Positions 45,731 through 57,700 of a stretch of DNA of 64,000 nucleotides are shown here, piece by piece (position 1 is the stretch's first letter; each line of letters starts with the position of its first letter). The stretch comes from Brienomyrus brachyistius. Its lineage: Eukaryota > Chordata > Actinopteri > Osteoglossiformes > Mormyridae. The notes beneath the pieces were generated by a model. That model was not told the origin of the DNA, made no database searches, and was given only the letters and a program-made list of their open reading frames with translations. The stretch covers positions 1,543,811 through 1,607,810 of the forward strand of contig NC_064552.1 in NCBI RefSeq assembly GCF_023856365.1. Reading direction: 5' to 3'. The position numbers were made by a program, and so were the translations under genes.

Positions 45731-46692
45731 GTGCAGTAATCTTCTTCTACTGACTGTATCAGTGGTGCAGCACTGCAGTTAAAAATACAGCAACGTGATA
45801 AAAGAAACAAATATATTTAGTTTTTTTTGATGATTTCGCACTCAGAGTGCACGCTCTCCCCCCCCCCCCCCCCCCCCCCCAATTTGACACCTCTTCACAA
45901 GCATTTAACTAATGGCACTGGCTGCCAAGTCACACGACCTAATAAGCAGGTTACCATGGAGACAATCAAGGAAGGTAACCCTTTACTGCAGCTGCGTCAT
46001 ACACATGAACATGTATGACGCAATGCATCGCTGTGGAGACCTGCCATGCAAGGTGCGCAGCTCACGCTGAAGAAGCGGCGTCACACGCGTGTGTGCATGC
46101 GTGCAGGTCTCCCTGAACATGACCGGCTGGATCGCTTAGCTGCGCTTCCCATACCGGCAATCAAGGTATAAGAAAGTCCCAGTAACTGCCCTATACCGGC
46201 GCCATGCCTGACACGCCCAGGACAGTGTGCAGCGTTCTGAGGCTTCATGGAGGAACTCAGCCTACTCAGTATGTCCCAAACAGGCCGGAAATGTATTTGA
46301 AAGCCCTGAAATCAAAATCACGTCATGGCAAGAAAGGACCTGTTTTATGTGTCCCGACATGTTGATGCATAAGAGACAGACGGAGCCAAGGATGCTCTCA
46401 CATCCACTGTGAGCAACCCTCATGAAGAGTAACTTTGGGTGTAAATGAAGGATTCATTAAATAAATAAACAAAAAAATAGATAGATAAATAATGCCCTAC
46501 CCAGAACAATGCCTATTGTTACACTAATCCAAAAGTCTTTCAGGTTTAACAGATGGTGCAGAAAAACAGTTGAATATTTTTAAATGTAATTATTGTCTTC
46601 TAAGTAATTATAATAACAGAAAATATAATGCTGAAGGTTTTGATCCTGAACACCAGTGCATGCTAAAATGTTTGTTCATAAGATTAGGCCAG

Positions 46693-47220
46693 TGTGGGGT
46701 GCCTATATACTGAACAGGAACACTAAGCTGGAATGGGGTGCCTATATACTGAACAGGAACACTAAGCTGGAATGGGGTGCCTATATACTGAACAGGAACA
46801 CTAAGCCGGAATGGGGTGCCTATATACTGAACAGGAACACTAAGCCGGAATGGGGTGCCTATATACTGAACAGGAACACTAAGCTGGAATGGGGTGCCTA
46901 TATACTGAACAGGAACACTAAGCTGGAATGGGGTGCCTATATACTGAACAGGAACACTAAGCCGGAATGGGGTGCCTATATACTGAACAGGAACACTAAG
47001 CCGGAATGGGGTGCCTATATACTGAACAGGAACACTAAGCCGGAATGGGGTGCTTATATACTGAACAGGAACACTAAGCCGGAATGGGGTGCCTATATAT
47101 TGAACAGTAACACTAAGCCGGAATGGGGTGCCTATATACTGAACAGGAACACTAAGCTGGAATGGGGTGCCTATATACTGAACAGGAACACTAAGCCGGA
47201 ATGGGGTGCCTATATACTGA
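46693..47220 (+). repeat. Minisatellite, 39-bp unit, about 13 copies
   Basis: Unit 'aatggggtgcctatatactg' plus 'aacaggaacactaagccgg'. It is open in one plus frame (13-residue unit WGAYILNRNTKPE) for 236 codons, but no promoter, splice or domain evidence supports translation. Confidence 0.95.
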
Positions 47221-47689
47221 AGATGAACAGGTGTAGTGTCGTTCCCGTTTCACAGCACTACGTACGTTGTTATAAGTACGTATCAGTCCAGCAGGGTCTG
47301 GGCTTAGAACTGTGCATCGGTGCAGAAAGTCCAGTAATGGGAAGGCAACATAAAGAAGCATCTTAAAATAAATAAGCAAAATACACTGTTTGACATGTTA
47401 TACTAATTGATATTATTTATTTCAAATGATTTGAAAATTTTTCCGTAATTCAGAATGATTTTAGATATAGAAATTAATCCAAAGTAAATCTACTAAAAAG
47501 TAATTTACAGTATCTCACTATCTTAACAGGTGTAATCCGTTTATGTAGTTCATGAATGACTCTGAAATAAATACGGTAATTTAAAAGGCGTGGAAACACG
47601 CATTGGTTTTCCAGGTTAATACACAGGCTACCAGTGTCAGCGAAATGTGGCTATATTAATAACAGTTGCCATGACGTCACCGTGTCCAT

Positions 47690-48168
47690 TTTATAGACGC
47701 TTTTAAGGAAGGGTTTCGTTTCGGGACATAACCCTAATGCGAGGATAAACCCCGGAAGATTGTCGCTTTAAATAAGAGCTGCAGCGCCTATGTGCCCTGG
47801 AGCGGAGACGGCACCGACCACCGCTAGCTCTGCGGCGTGGAGCTCCGCCGGAGGAGCGCGCTAAGGACGGCAGATCGCACGGATACCGGGCCGCCGCGCT
47901 CTGGCAGCTCCCAGCCCGGAGAGAAAGGGTGCAAACTTATCCGCGTTAAACGCGAGTTAAATGTTGGGCTGCGATGCTCCGTGTCTTTTATGCCTGGCCG
48001 AGCTGTCGCCCCCTCCGGCTGCAGGCTTCCCCGCAGTACCGCCTGGCACTTCGTGCTTTAATTGCCTTTGGAAATGACTAACTCTGCGTTTGCGTCGGAC
48101 GGGCTGCAAACTGGATGACGATGGGAAGCTCGACGGCATTTTTACACTAGTTGCATTCACCGAATTAG
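47690..48168 (+). promoter_or_regulatory. adgra1: adgra1 CpG-island promoter and candidate 5' UTR exon
   Basis: Dense CpG from about 47,750. 'ctttaaataag' at about 47,765 is TATA-like. A consensus donor 'gaattag|gtaaag' at 48,168/48,169 could splice to the acceptor at 48,655, giving a non-coding first exon. The transcription start is not determinable by eye. Confidence 0.5.
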
Positions 48169-48655
48169 GTAAAGAATTCTATATATATATATATATATAG
48201 ACGAAAAAAAACTCCGCGTTGATGTTTCGATTTAGCGAATTTACGGTAGCTGTAAAATAAAGACGGAGCTTAGAATATAATCTCTGCGAGATCAATAATA
48301 ATTATCAGCAGGCAGCTCTCTGAAATGCATACATTACTCTAAATAAAAGTCAGTTCTTACCTTAGCAAATATTTTTCGTAACATTGTTCCATAACTACGA
48401 ACCTATTTCTCATCTTTACCCCAACTGGTTCGGCTCAAGGTACCAGTGCGCTTTTTGTATATTTTTTCCTGCCTTCGACACCACTGCCATCATTTGTTAT
48501 CTGCAGTGGAAACAGGGTCGTTGAAAGCCGGACAGCAGCCTTTATACGTTATTAATTGCGTTCTTACAAATGCTCATAAATGAGCTTCGATTCGAACGCC
48601 GGCACCGAGCTCCGGTCCGGTCCGGTTCCCCGGGCTGACGGTGCTGCTTCTGCAG

Positions 48656-48745
48656 GTGTGTAGCTGTCCTGCCCTCGGATGGCCACGAACACATCAGGGC
48701 TGCTCCCCGCAATTCATTTCTCTGCGCGATCTGGCAGCGCGAATG
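48656..48745 (+). CDS. adgra1: adgra1 exon with start codon at its last three bases
   Basis: Acceptor 'cttctgcag' at 48,655, donor ATG|GTGAGT. The in-frame sequence is open across the whole exon (VCSCPALGWP... LRDLAARM), so an N-terminally extended product is formally possible if an upstream exon supplies an ATG. A second ATG with good context (ATGGCCACGAAC) lies in a frame that does not join exon 2. Confidence 0.7.
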
Positions 48746-51700
48746 GTGAGTCCCGAACCGAGCCGAACTAACGCGCCGGGCGGCATCTTCAGTTGTGCGG
48801 CGTGTCGATGTGGGAGAGGCGATTGTTTTAAAGTTTTACACCGCTAGTGCTTTTAAAGGTGCCATTCCTACTTATTCTGGCCGCGTTACATTGCACATTT
48901 AATGGGTTAATAAAAGTATAAAGGGAAGCTGTACTTCTTTGAATATTTGAATCGATTTGTTGGGTTTTTCCAGACTCACAGTCAACAGAACATTGTCAGA
49001 TCTTTCCATTAATAGTTCGGAGTACATTCTACATATACTGGATTGTTGCAATAGGCTGATATCATCGTGATCCATAACATTCTACTCATCGACCCGTGTT
49101 TTATTCACACTCTGCCAACGCATCCATGACGTGGAAAGTTAAACAACTGTGTTGGTGAATGAAGCCCTTCAGGAGCAGCTCTGCACGCCGCGTTACGTTC
49201 ACGGCGCTGAACACGAAGTGTGAATCATTCATTCACCTTCCCATAATCTATCCCGATGTCCGAGGGCCCGTCTCTCTTTTTAAATATGCATGAAGACAGA
49301 TAGATGTGTCGGAGGCTGTGGGTCTGCCTGGGAAAACCCTGCGGAAAGGCGGGCGCCGCATACCAATGGGGGGAGGCCAGTGACTGCGGCGCGATAGGGG
49401 GCGGGGGCACGGCCCACCATAGGCTGAGGGTTCAAGGAGCTGTCAGGTCTCCTATGCGCTCAAGGATGGAGAGGCTTACATTATATGTGCTATATATACG
49501 ACTTTAAAAGGAATGGTTCTGTAACATCGCTGATTAGCTTGCCCTATATGTAAACTGGTGTAATAGCACCTCAGTCCTATAATGACTAATAAATCCTGTA
49601 ATGATGTATCAGGTCTGTAACAGCAGTAATATTAAAAACTCCACAGTCCTGTGACTGTCAGTTCTGTTTTTTGTAAAGCATGGTGCCTTGTGAACATCAG
49701 TGACTCCGCCAATGAGTGTGTTGTAACTGCTTGGCTGCTTAATGGAGATGCAGCCTTGAGTAAATGGTCCTTAAATCACCTGAGCATCGCGAGGTCTCTC
49801 TGGCTCCGGCTGAACATGTGGCTTTGTGGAGGACAATACATGTAAGCGGTTTTTTCTCCCCTGAGTAATGGAACCTTGCAGCAGTTAACAGGGAGGTTAA
49901 CATGCCACACAGCCAATGGCTTTTCAGCACCATGGACAGCGGTGTAATATTGTCAAGGGCAAAAATGTGTGTGGCATAATCAGTTACAGAATAGGTTTCA
50001 TTCCCTTGGACAGGGTGGTGTCATCAGTTACAAGCTGGGTTTCAATCCCATTAACAGGGTGACATCATCAGTTATAGGCTGGGTTTCAGTCCCATGGACA
50101 GAGTGGGGTCATCAGTTATAGGCTGGGTTTCAGTCCCATGGACAGAGTGGTGTCATCAGTAATAGGCTGGGTTTTAGTCCCATGGACAGAGTGGTGTCAT
50201 CAGTTATAAACTGGGTTTCAGTCCCATGGACAGAGTGGTGTCATCAGTTATAAGCTGGGTTTCAGTCCCAGGGACAGGGTGGTGTCATCAGTAATAGGCT
50301 GGGTTTCAGTCCCATGGACAGAGTGGTGTCATCAGTTATAGGCTGGGTTTCAGTCCCATGGACAGAGTGGTGTCATCAGTTACAAGCTGGATTTCAATCC
50401 CATTAACAGGGTGACATCATCAGTTATAGGCTGGGTTTCAGTCCTATGGACAGGGTGGTGTCATCAGTATCAGGCTGGGTTTCAGTCCCATGGACAGAGT
50501 GGTGTCATCAGTTATAAGCTGGGTTTCATTCCCATGGACAGAGTGGTGTCATCAGTAATAGGCTGGGTTTCAGTCCCAGGGACAGGGTGGTGTCATCAGT
50601 AATAAGCTGGGTTTCAGTCCCATGGACAGAGTGGTGTCATCAGTTATAGGCTGGGTTTCAGTCCCATGGACAGAGTGGTGTCATCAGTTACAAGCTGGAT
50701 TTCAATCCCATTAACAGGGTGACATCATCAGTTATAGGCTGGGTTTCAGTCCTATGGACAGGGTGGTGTCATCAGTATCAGGCTGGGTTTCAGTCCCATG
50801 GACAGAGTGGTGTCATCAGTTATAAGCTGGGTTTCATTCCCATGGACAGAGTGGTGTCATCAGTAATAGGCTGGGTTTCAGTCCCATGGACAGAGTGGTG
50901 TCATCAGTTATAGGCTGGGTTTCAGTCCCATGGACAGAGTGGTGTCATCAGTTACAAGCTGGATTTCAATCCCATTAACAGGGTGACATCATCAGTTATA
51001 GGCTGGGTTTCAGTCCTATGGACAGGGTGGTGTCATCAGTATCAGGCTGGGTTTCAGTCCCATGGACAGAGTGGTGTCATCAGTTATAAGCTGGGTTTCA
51101 TTCCCATGGACAGAGTGGTGTCATCAGTAATAGGCTGGGTTTCAGTCCCAGGGACAGGGTGGTGTCATCAGTAATAAGCTGGGTTTCAGTCCCATGGACA
51201 GAGTGGTGTCATCAGTTATAGGCTGGGTTTCAGTCCCATGGACAGAGTGGTGTCATCAGTTATAGGCTGGGTTTCAGTCCCATGGACAGGGTGGTGTTAT
51301 CAGTTATAAGCTGGGTTTCAGTCCCATAAACAGGGTGGTGTCATCATTAATAGGCTGGGTTTCAGTCCTGTAGACAGGCTGGTGTCATCATTTATCAGCC
51401 TGGGTTTTGATCCCATGCCCAGGGTGATAGGGTGCTAACATGGACTGTGTTTCAGCATCCTGGATTATCACGTTAGTGGGCAGTTTTGAAGCTCAGCACA
51501 CTAAACCTCAGTGCCTGTGATCAGAAGGTTGTTGGTTCAATGGCCGACCTCGACAGAATATTCACATGCCTGTGGGCTTCTGAGCAAGGCCACTTACCCC
51601 CAGCTCCACGAGTGCTGGATGCTGGCTGACCCAGCGTTGTGACCTCCAAGCTTGAAGTAGATGCACAGGGCTTTGGTCTTTTATTAACAGGCAAAAAGAG

Positions 51701-54700
51701 ATGTTGACGGCGAGGGTGTGACAGAGGCCAGGTGTGCGAGGACCTCCGGGATGCCTCTGGGGTGTCCTGGACCCGCCTGCCCTCTGTGCCTCTTCTACTA
51801 TACAAAAGGATTATTTCGGGTGACACTGCGACGACGTGACACTGCGACGACGTGTGAAATACTGACAAACAGCCAGGCTTTTGCCAAACGGTGTGCAGAG
51901 ACCAGAACTGACAGGTTTACTTACTGGTTCACAGACACTGACTGGTGGGCCGGTTTTCCGGGCACCGAACAAACAGGCGAAAGACGCTGACCTGCCGTGG
52001 GCAACCGACTCCTTCAGATCCACCCACTTCGTTTCTATAGAAACAAGGAGGATGCACGTTATGCCCGCGTCCTTTCATTTTCCTCTCTCAGGCCTACTTG
52101 TGTATCATTCGTTTAATTCCGAATGCAATTTTAGGAATTAATGACAATGGGAAAGAGAATGTAATAAATGGAATTAAAATGGGAAGTAATTTATCAGCAG
52201 GCAAAGCTTAGCAGTGACTCACTGTGTCGATGGTGCAGTGTTGCTACCCATCATGCACTGCATTGTGTCTACCTGTCACCCCAGGATGAGTTCTGTGTCG
52301 TAATTAAAGGAGGCCCAATGAAGCCCCTATTCCGGCACGCTGTCATTGGCTGACTCAGGCCTCTTGATTATAACATACATTCAAGCTTTTGTCCCCGTAT
52401 TTGTCTTTTCTAAAAGCGACTCTGACAGTTTCATGTTCTTAGTATGAAAACAGCACAGTTCTTTCTCGGCACTGACTGCTCCGCCAGAAATCTTCTGTTG
52501 GATTCCCGACTGCTGTGCTTCATCTCTCTCCCAGCAGGGGGCGTGGCAGTTAAATTGCAGCCCAAGTTTGGTGATGCGGCTTCCGGAACGTGCTCTGCTG
52601 TTGTACCTTAGGGAGACACACGTATCCTGAATTGCTGCTACAAATTGTGCAACTGGAAATCACGCAGCCGTTCTGGGGAAAAATGTCACCTAGGCAGCGA
52701 AAAAGTAGCTGCCCTCTTCTTTTTCATTCATCCCACATCTGACATGTCAGCAGCTCACGGACCTCGGGCCAAACTCAGCCCCCAGCCTCGCTGTCATCCA
52801 TCCGCATGCAGGTATACATCATCATCAGTCATTCTGTCGAGTGTGTCTTTTGGCCACTCTATGGATCAATGCTTTCCATGTTTACCGATCTAGATCAGCA
52901 GGTGCACAGGACCTCGGTGATGACATGCAGAGAGCGAGTGATAATCATACCAAGTCGTATATTTAGTCGTCTTCGTACTGGATAATAATCACTAGTCTGA
53001 CCAGGCTGAAAAATATGACAGCTTGCATGGGCAACTGGGAAGGGACAGAATTAATGAACTGCTGGCAGTATGTTTTTAATCGTGGTGGGGAGAGCAGGGA
53101 CGCGGTACTCTGATGGCGAGTTAGAGAGGACGTGGACTCGCTGGCCTCCCGACACGTGACGTGACGCACAGCCGCGGGGGGGACACAGGCCTTATGTGCC
53201 TACGGACGGCTGCTGTACTCATGGCTGCTTGGTGATTAAGCGTAGCGAGGGGATCCTAGCTGAGGCCGAGCTTGCAGGCAGGTGATGTCCTCTCTCCTTA
53301 ATCGTTCCTGATGCCTGCAGTCTTGTTGGCAGTGGGGGGGTCATTTCCTGGACAGATTTTTGTTCTCAGTCCAAACATAAGTACCCTTATCTCTGTGTCA
53401 TTAGCCTGCTACCCTTTATTGGGGTCCCTTGAGATTGGATTGAGTCCATCGGAGCCTCATTAACTAAAGCGGCTTTGACACCCCATGTTTTAAAGTCTAT
53501 ATTTAGTGAAGAAAAACACACAGTACTTATGCTGGACCGAAATAGGTAGCTTAAAATAAACATCGGGCCCCGCCGGGCCTGATATCACAGGAGGGAGCCT
53601 CACATTTAGGCCGTCTTCATAACATCCTCATTGGACCCCGTCTGGGCAGAATGTTCCAGAACCAGCCTGGCAAGGCACGGCGCCACCTGGGATTCAACGA
53701 GCTTTACGACCTGTATATAAATGCAGTTTGTGATGTCTGAATCTGGGCTATTTCGGGACTAACTAACGGTTTGTCAGCAGCTCGATGGGGGAACTAGTGG
53801 CAGAGCTGAGCCAGTCAGAATCTCAGCCACACTGCCAGTGAGGAGCAGGGGAGGCCCAGGACAGGCCCAGTACAGGCCCAAGACAGACCTAAGACAGGCC
53901 CAGGACAGACCCAGGACATGCCCAAAACAGGCCCAAGACAGGCCCAGGACAGGCCCAAGACAGGCCCAGGACAGGCCCAAGACAGGCCCAGGACAGGCCC
54001 AGGACAGGCCCAGGACAGACCCAGGACATGCCCAAAACAGGCCCAAGACAGGCCCAAGACAGGCCCAGGACAGACCCAGGACATGCCCAAAACAGGCCCA
54101 GGACAGGCCCAAGACATGCCCAGGACAGGCCCAGGACAGACCCAAGACAGGCCCAAGACAGGCCCTTGTGGCAAATTAAATCTGAAATTTGCCCATAACA
54201 GCATCATTGGCAGAGATGAGCACTTCCAGGCAGAGTGACTCCCTCCATCGCAAAGTAAGAGGTGCAGTGATCTCTGCTTCTTGAGTCTCTATTATGTCCA
54301 AGGAATCCCCTTTGAGAAGAGGGATTAGCGGGTCGTCATGCGCATGTCCCCTTTGCAAAGCGCCTGCTGCTTTTTGTCCAAAAACCCAGGTTTCCTGCCA
54401 AGAAGAGGCTGGTGCTTTGAGCTTCACTGCGTGACAGTGATCCAAAGCGTACATGAAACTACAAAAGTGGGATAACTGCAGAAAATGAACTCCCTCTTCC
54501 CGCTACTCACATCTACTTGCCACCACATCACAGATGTACATCAAAAGGCGAGGGGAGCTAGAAAATTCCCACGTGAAGGAAAGTCAGGTACTTTGCTTTC
54601 TAGGAAAAGGCAGAACGTTATGGATACCATGAAGCAGGAGGCATCAGAGTGATCTGTGCCACAGAAAGCTGCAATGAGTGCGGCCTGCCGAGTGCGGCCT

Positions 54701-57700
54701 TCTGAGTGCGGCCTGCCGAATGCAGTCTGCCGAGTGCAGCCTGTTGAGTGTGGCCTTCTGGGTGCGGCCTGATGAGTGCGGCCTGATGAGTGTGACCTTC
54801 TGGGTGTGGCCTGATGAGTGCGGCCTTCTCAGTCTGGCCTGCCAAGTTTGGCCTTCTGAGTGAGGCCTGCCAAGTGTGACTGGTGGGAATGGTGTGGCTC
54901 ATAGCATTAGGCCTCAGTATCTCACGCTCAGTAACAGAGTGACATACTCTCTACTACACATAGACCTAAAAAGAGTTTTTCGGTCAGCTTTATATTATTT
55001 CACACCAACAGGCTGCTCCGTTTCCTAAGAAAATGCATGATTCATTACATAATTATTGCAGATCGATCAGAATGAAAACTTTTTACTTACAAGGTCATTC
55101 TGGATAGGCTGTGTTACTGGCCCCGCGGAGGTGCACATGTGGGTGATATGGTTACCAGGGGCACCATCTCCACTTCGGTCACCTGATGAATATGATATAT
55201 TTGCGTGCGGGTGTGAGCTCCGCCCTCTCCCCAGTCAGAGCCGCTGAACATCAGTTAGAAGTTGGATGAGTCGCAGGGCCCCCTCACGCTCTTCCAGGTA
55301 CTGCTGCTTAGCAGAAGCTTTTATCCCAGCGACATCCTTTGTTTGTTTGTTTCTGTTTTTCCAGAGAGCAGGTCAGTCAGTCCCTGCGGCAGCTGGGGTT
55401 AAGGGCCTCACTCAGGGGCCCGAAGGTGACATCACACAGCCTCCGAACCCGCTGAGCCCCCCCTGCCCCCATACTTGCAGACAGGCAGGCTTTTGCTGTG
55501 TTATTTCCTGCCTAGTGTCTCCGCTTTACTCCTAAGTATGAGACAGGCCTCGCGTCTTCCCTGCTATGTTGGGGGGTGTCAGTCCATGGTTGGGGCTTGA
55601 GTGTTTTGTATGTTCTTGTTAATTTGCTCCCTCCTCCCCCTGCCTGTCGTGATGTGATCAGGGCGGTGGCCTGTGTCTCCCGTCTCCCCCAACAGGACTT
55701 TGAGAATGCGCTGGCCTTCCCCCCCTACCCGGGGGAGTTCCTGCACCCGGTCGTGTACGCCTGCACGTCTGTGCTGCTGCTGTGCATGCTCACTGCCATC
55801 GTCACCTACATCGTCCACCATAGGTAAGGGGGGGCAAATGGGAGGGAAACAGGCTCCTTCTGGCTGAAATGGGACTGCCAAGCGAAAGCTAAAGATGAAT
55901 ATTTTATAATGGTCTATAAAGAGGTAGAAATGTGTATGGTCTTTCTGGAATGTTCCAGAATATACCCCGGCTGTATAAAAATAACAGTCAGGCTGGGAAT
56001 GACCAAAGACTGTTGGCACATTTTCCCGTTTGGTTTCTCACACGTCTTGCCGAATCCCCACAAAGTGGGTGGGACTTACGCATGTTGCCATGTTCCGGAT
56101 GCGTGTGTGCAGAGTGCGTGAGAGCAGAGTGCGTGCGAGCAGAGTGCGTGAGAGCAGAGTGCGTGAGAGCAGAGTGCGTGCGAGCAGAGTGCGTGAGAGC
56201 AGAGTGCGTGCGAGCAGAGTGCGTGAGAGCAGAGTGCGTGCGAGCAGAGTGCGTGAGAGCAGAGTGCGTGCGAGCAGAGTGCGTGCGAGCAGAGTGCGTG
56301 CACGAAGAGTCCTACTCCTACTGCATCTCCTACTCTGTACAGAAAGACACTGCAGGCTCTCAGAAACATCACACACTCTGCTTGCTCAGTACCTCATGCG
56401 TTCGGCTGATCAATTTTTAAAGGACATTAATGATGAAAAGGTCTTTTCTAAAATATTCTCCTGGCGGTCTGCCTCCCGCAGCCGTCCGTATGGTGAGCGC
56501 GCTGCCTGTCGTGGCTTTGGGGGCTGCCTGCATGGACACCGACTGCCCTGTGGAGATTAGCACAGCCACTTAGGCTCCCTGTGGAAAGATGCCAGGTCCC
56601 ACTTCTGTGGAATCACTCTCCGGATGTCAAATGGACCATCTTGAATCCCTTAAAAAATCTGAAATATGAAAGTGTCAATTATGCATTTGGGAAGAAACAT
56701 AATTCATTTATTTTTCATGTACATTTTATTTATTTACCTGGTGCTTTTAATCCAGAGTGACATACAGGAAACAGAGGAAACAGGGTCCTGGAGCAGCTGG
56801 GGGTTAGGGGCCTTTTCCGGGGGTCCAACGGTGACATCACTCCGCCGACCCCAGGTCATTAAAGCAGAAGGGCTTGTTATACTCATATGTGAGCACAGGC
56901 AGAATTTAATGCGATGCTAATTGAAGATAAACACCAACCCCCAGAGAGCTCTGCTGGTCTCCTCTCTCTTATCTGAACTGGTTCCCACTGGCTTCTCTTT
57001 GTAGCCTAGTTAAGAAGTGGAGGGATTCATGGCTTCTGAAGAACATGTGTAAATAAGCTCCCGGTAGCTGTGCCGTTAAGCGCGGGGGCTCACTGCTGCT
57101 CTCTGTGGTTTCTTGTCCCCCCCCCCTCTCCAGCGCCATCCGCATCAGCAGGCAAGGCTGGCATGTGCTCCTTAACCTCTGCCTGCACACAGCACTGACA
57201 TTCACTGCCTTCGCCGGGGGCATCAACCGTATCAGCTCCCCTGTCGCCTGCCAGGTGGTGAGTGCTCCCGCCGCCCGGGGAAGCCATTATTTAGCCGCTT
57301 GGCGGCCCCCCCCCCCCATGGGACCCACCCCCCACCGTCAGGATGTCCTTGTCACATGGAATGACAGCGGCTGACTCTCGATGCCCAAACAGACCCACGT
57401 AGCGGCAGGCCCTCACCGTGACACCGCGGGGCTGTCGGGGGCCTCATGGAGCCCGGCAGTAATCGCCATGGTAACGAGCACCACCCGCCCGCATGCTTCT
57501 GACTATTGAAGCATGCGCTAAATCCATAGCGCGAGATTACGGGCGATGCTGTCGGAGGAATCCAGGGCTTCTGCTCTGCTGTACTCTGAATTGCTGTACA
57601 GTGAATACTGACGCACAGGAAATGGCTGGATTAACATGCAAACACGTTCCGTTCATCATATTACATTCTTAAAAACACGTTAGTTAGCATGTAAATTACA

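Noticed and set aside
54176..54454. 92-codon minus frame after the 11-bp minisatellite
   Set aside because: No recognised domain and no start or splice evidence. It lies antisense in an adgra1 intron and could be an old TE piece, but I could not support it.
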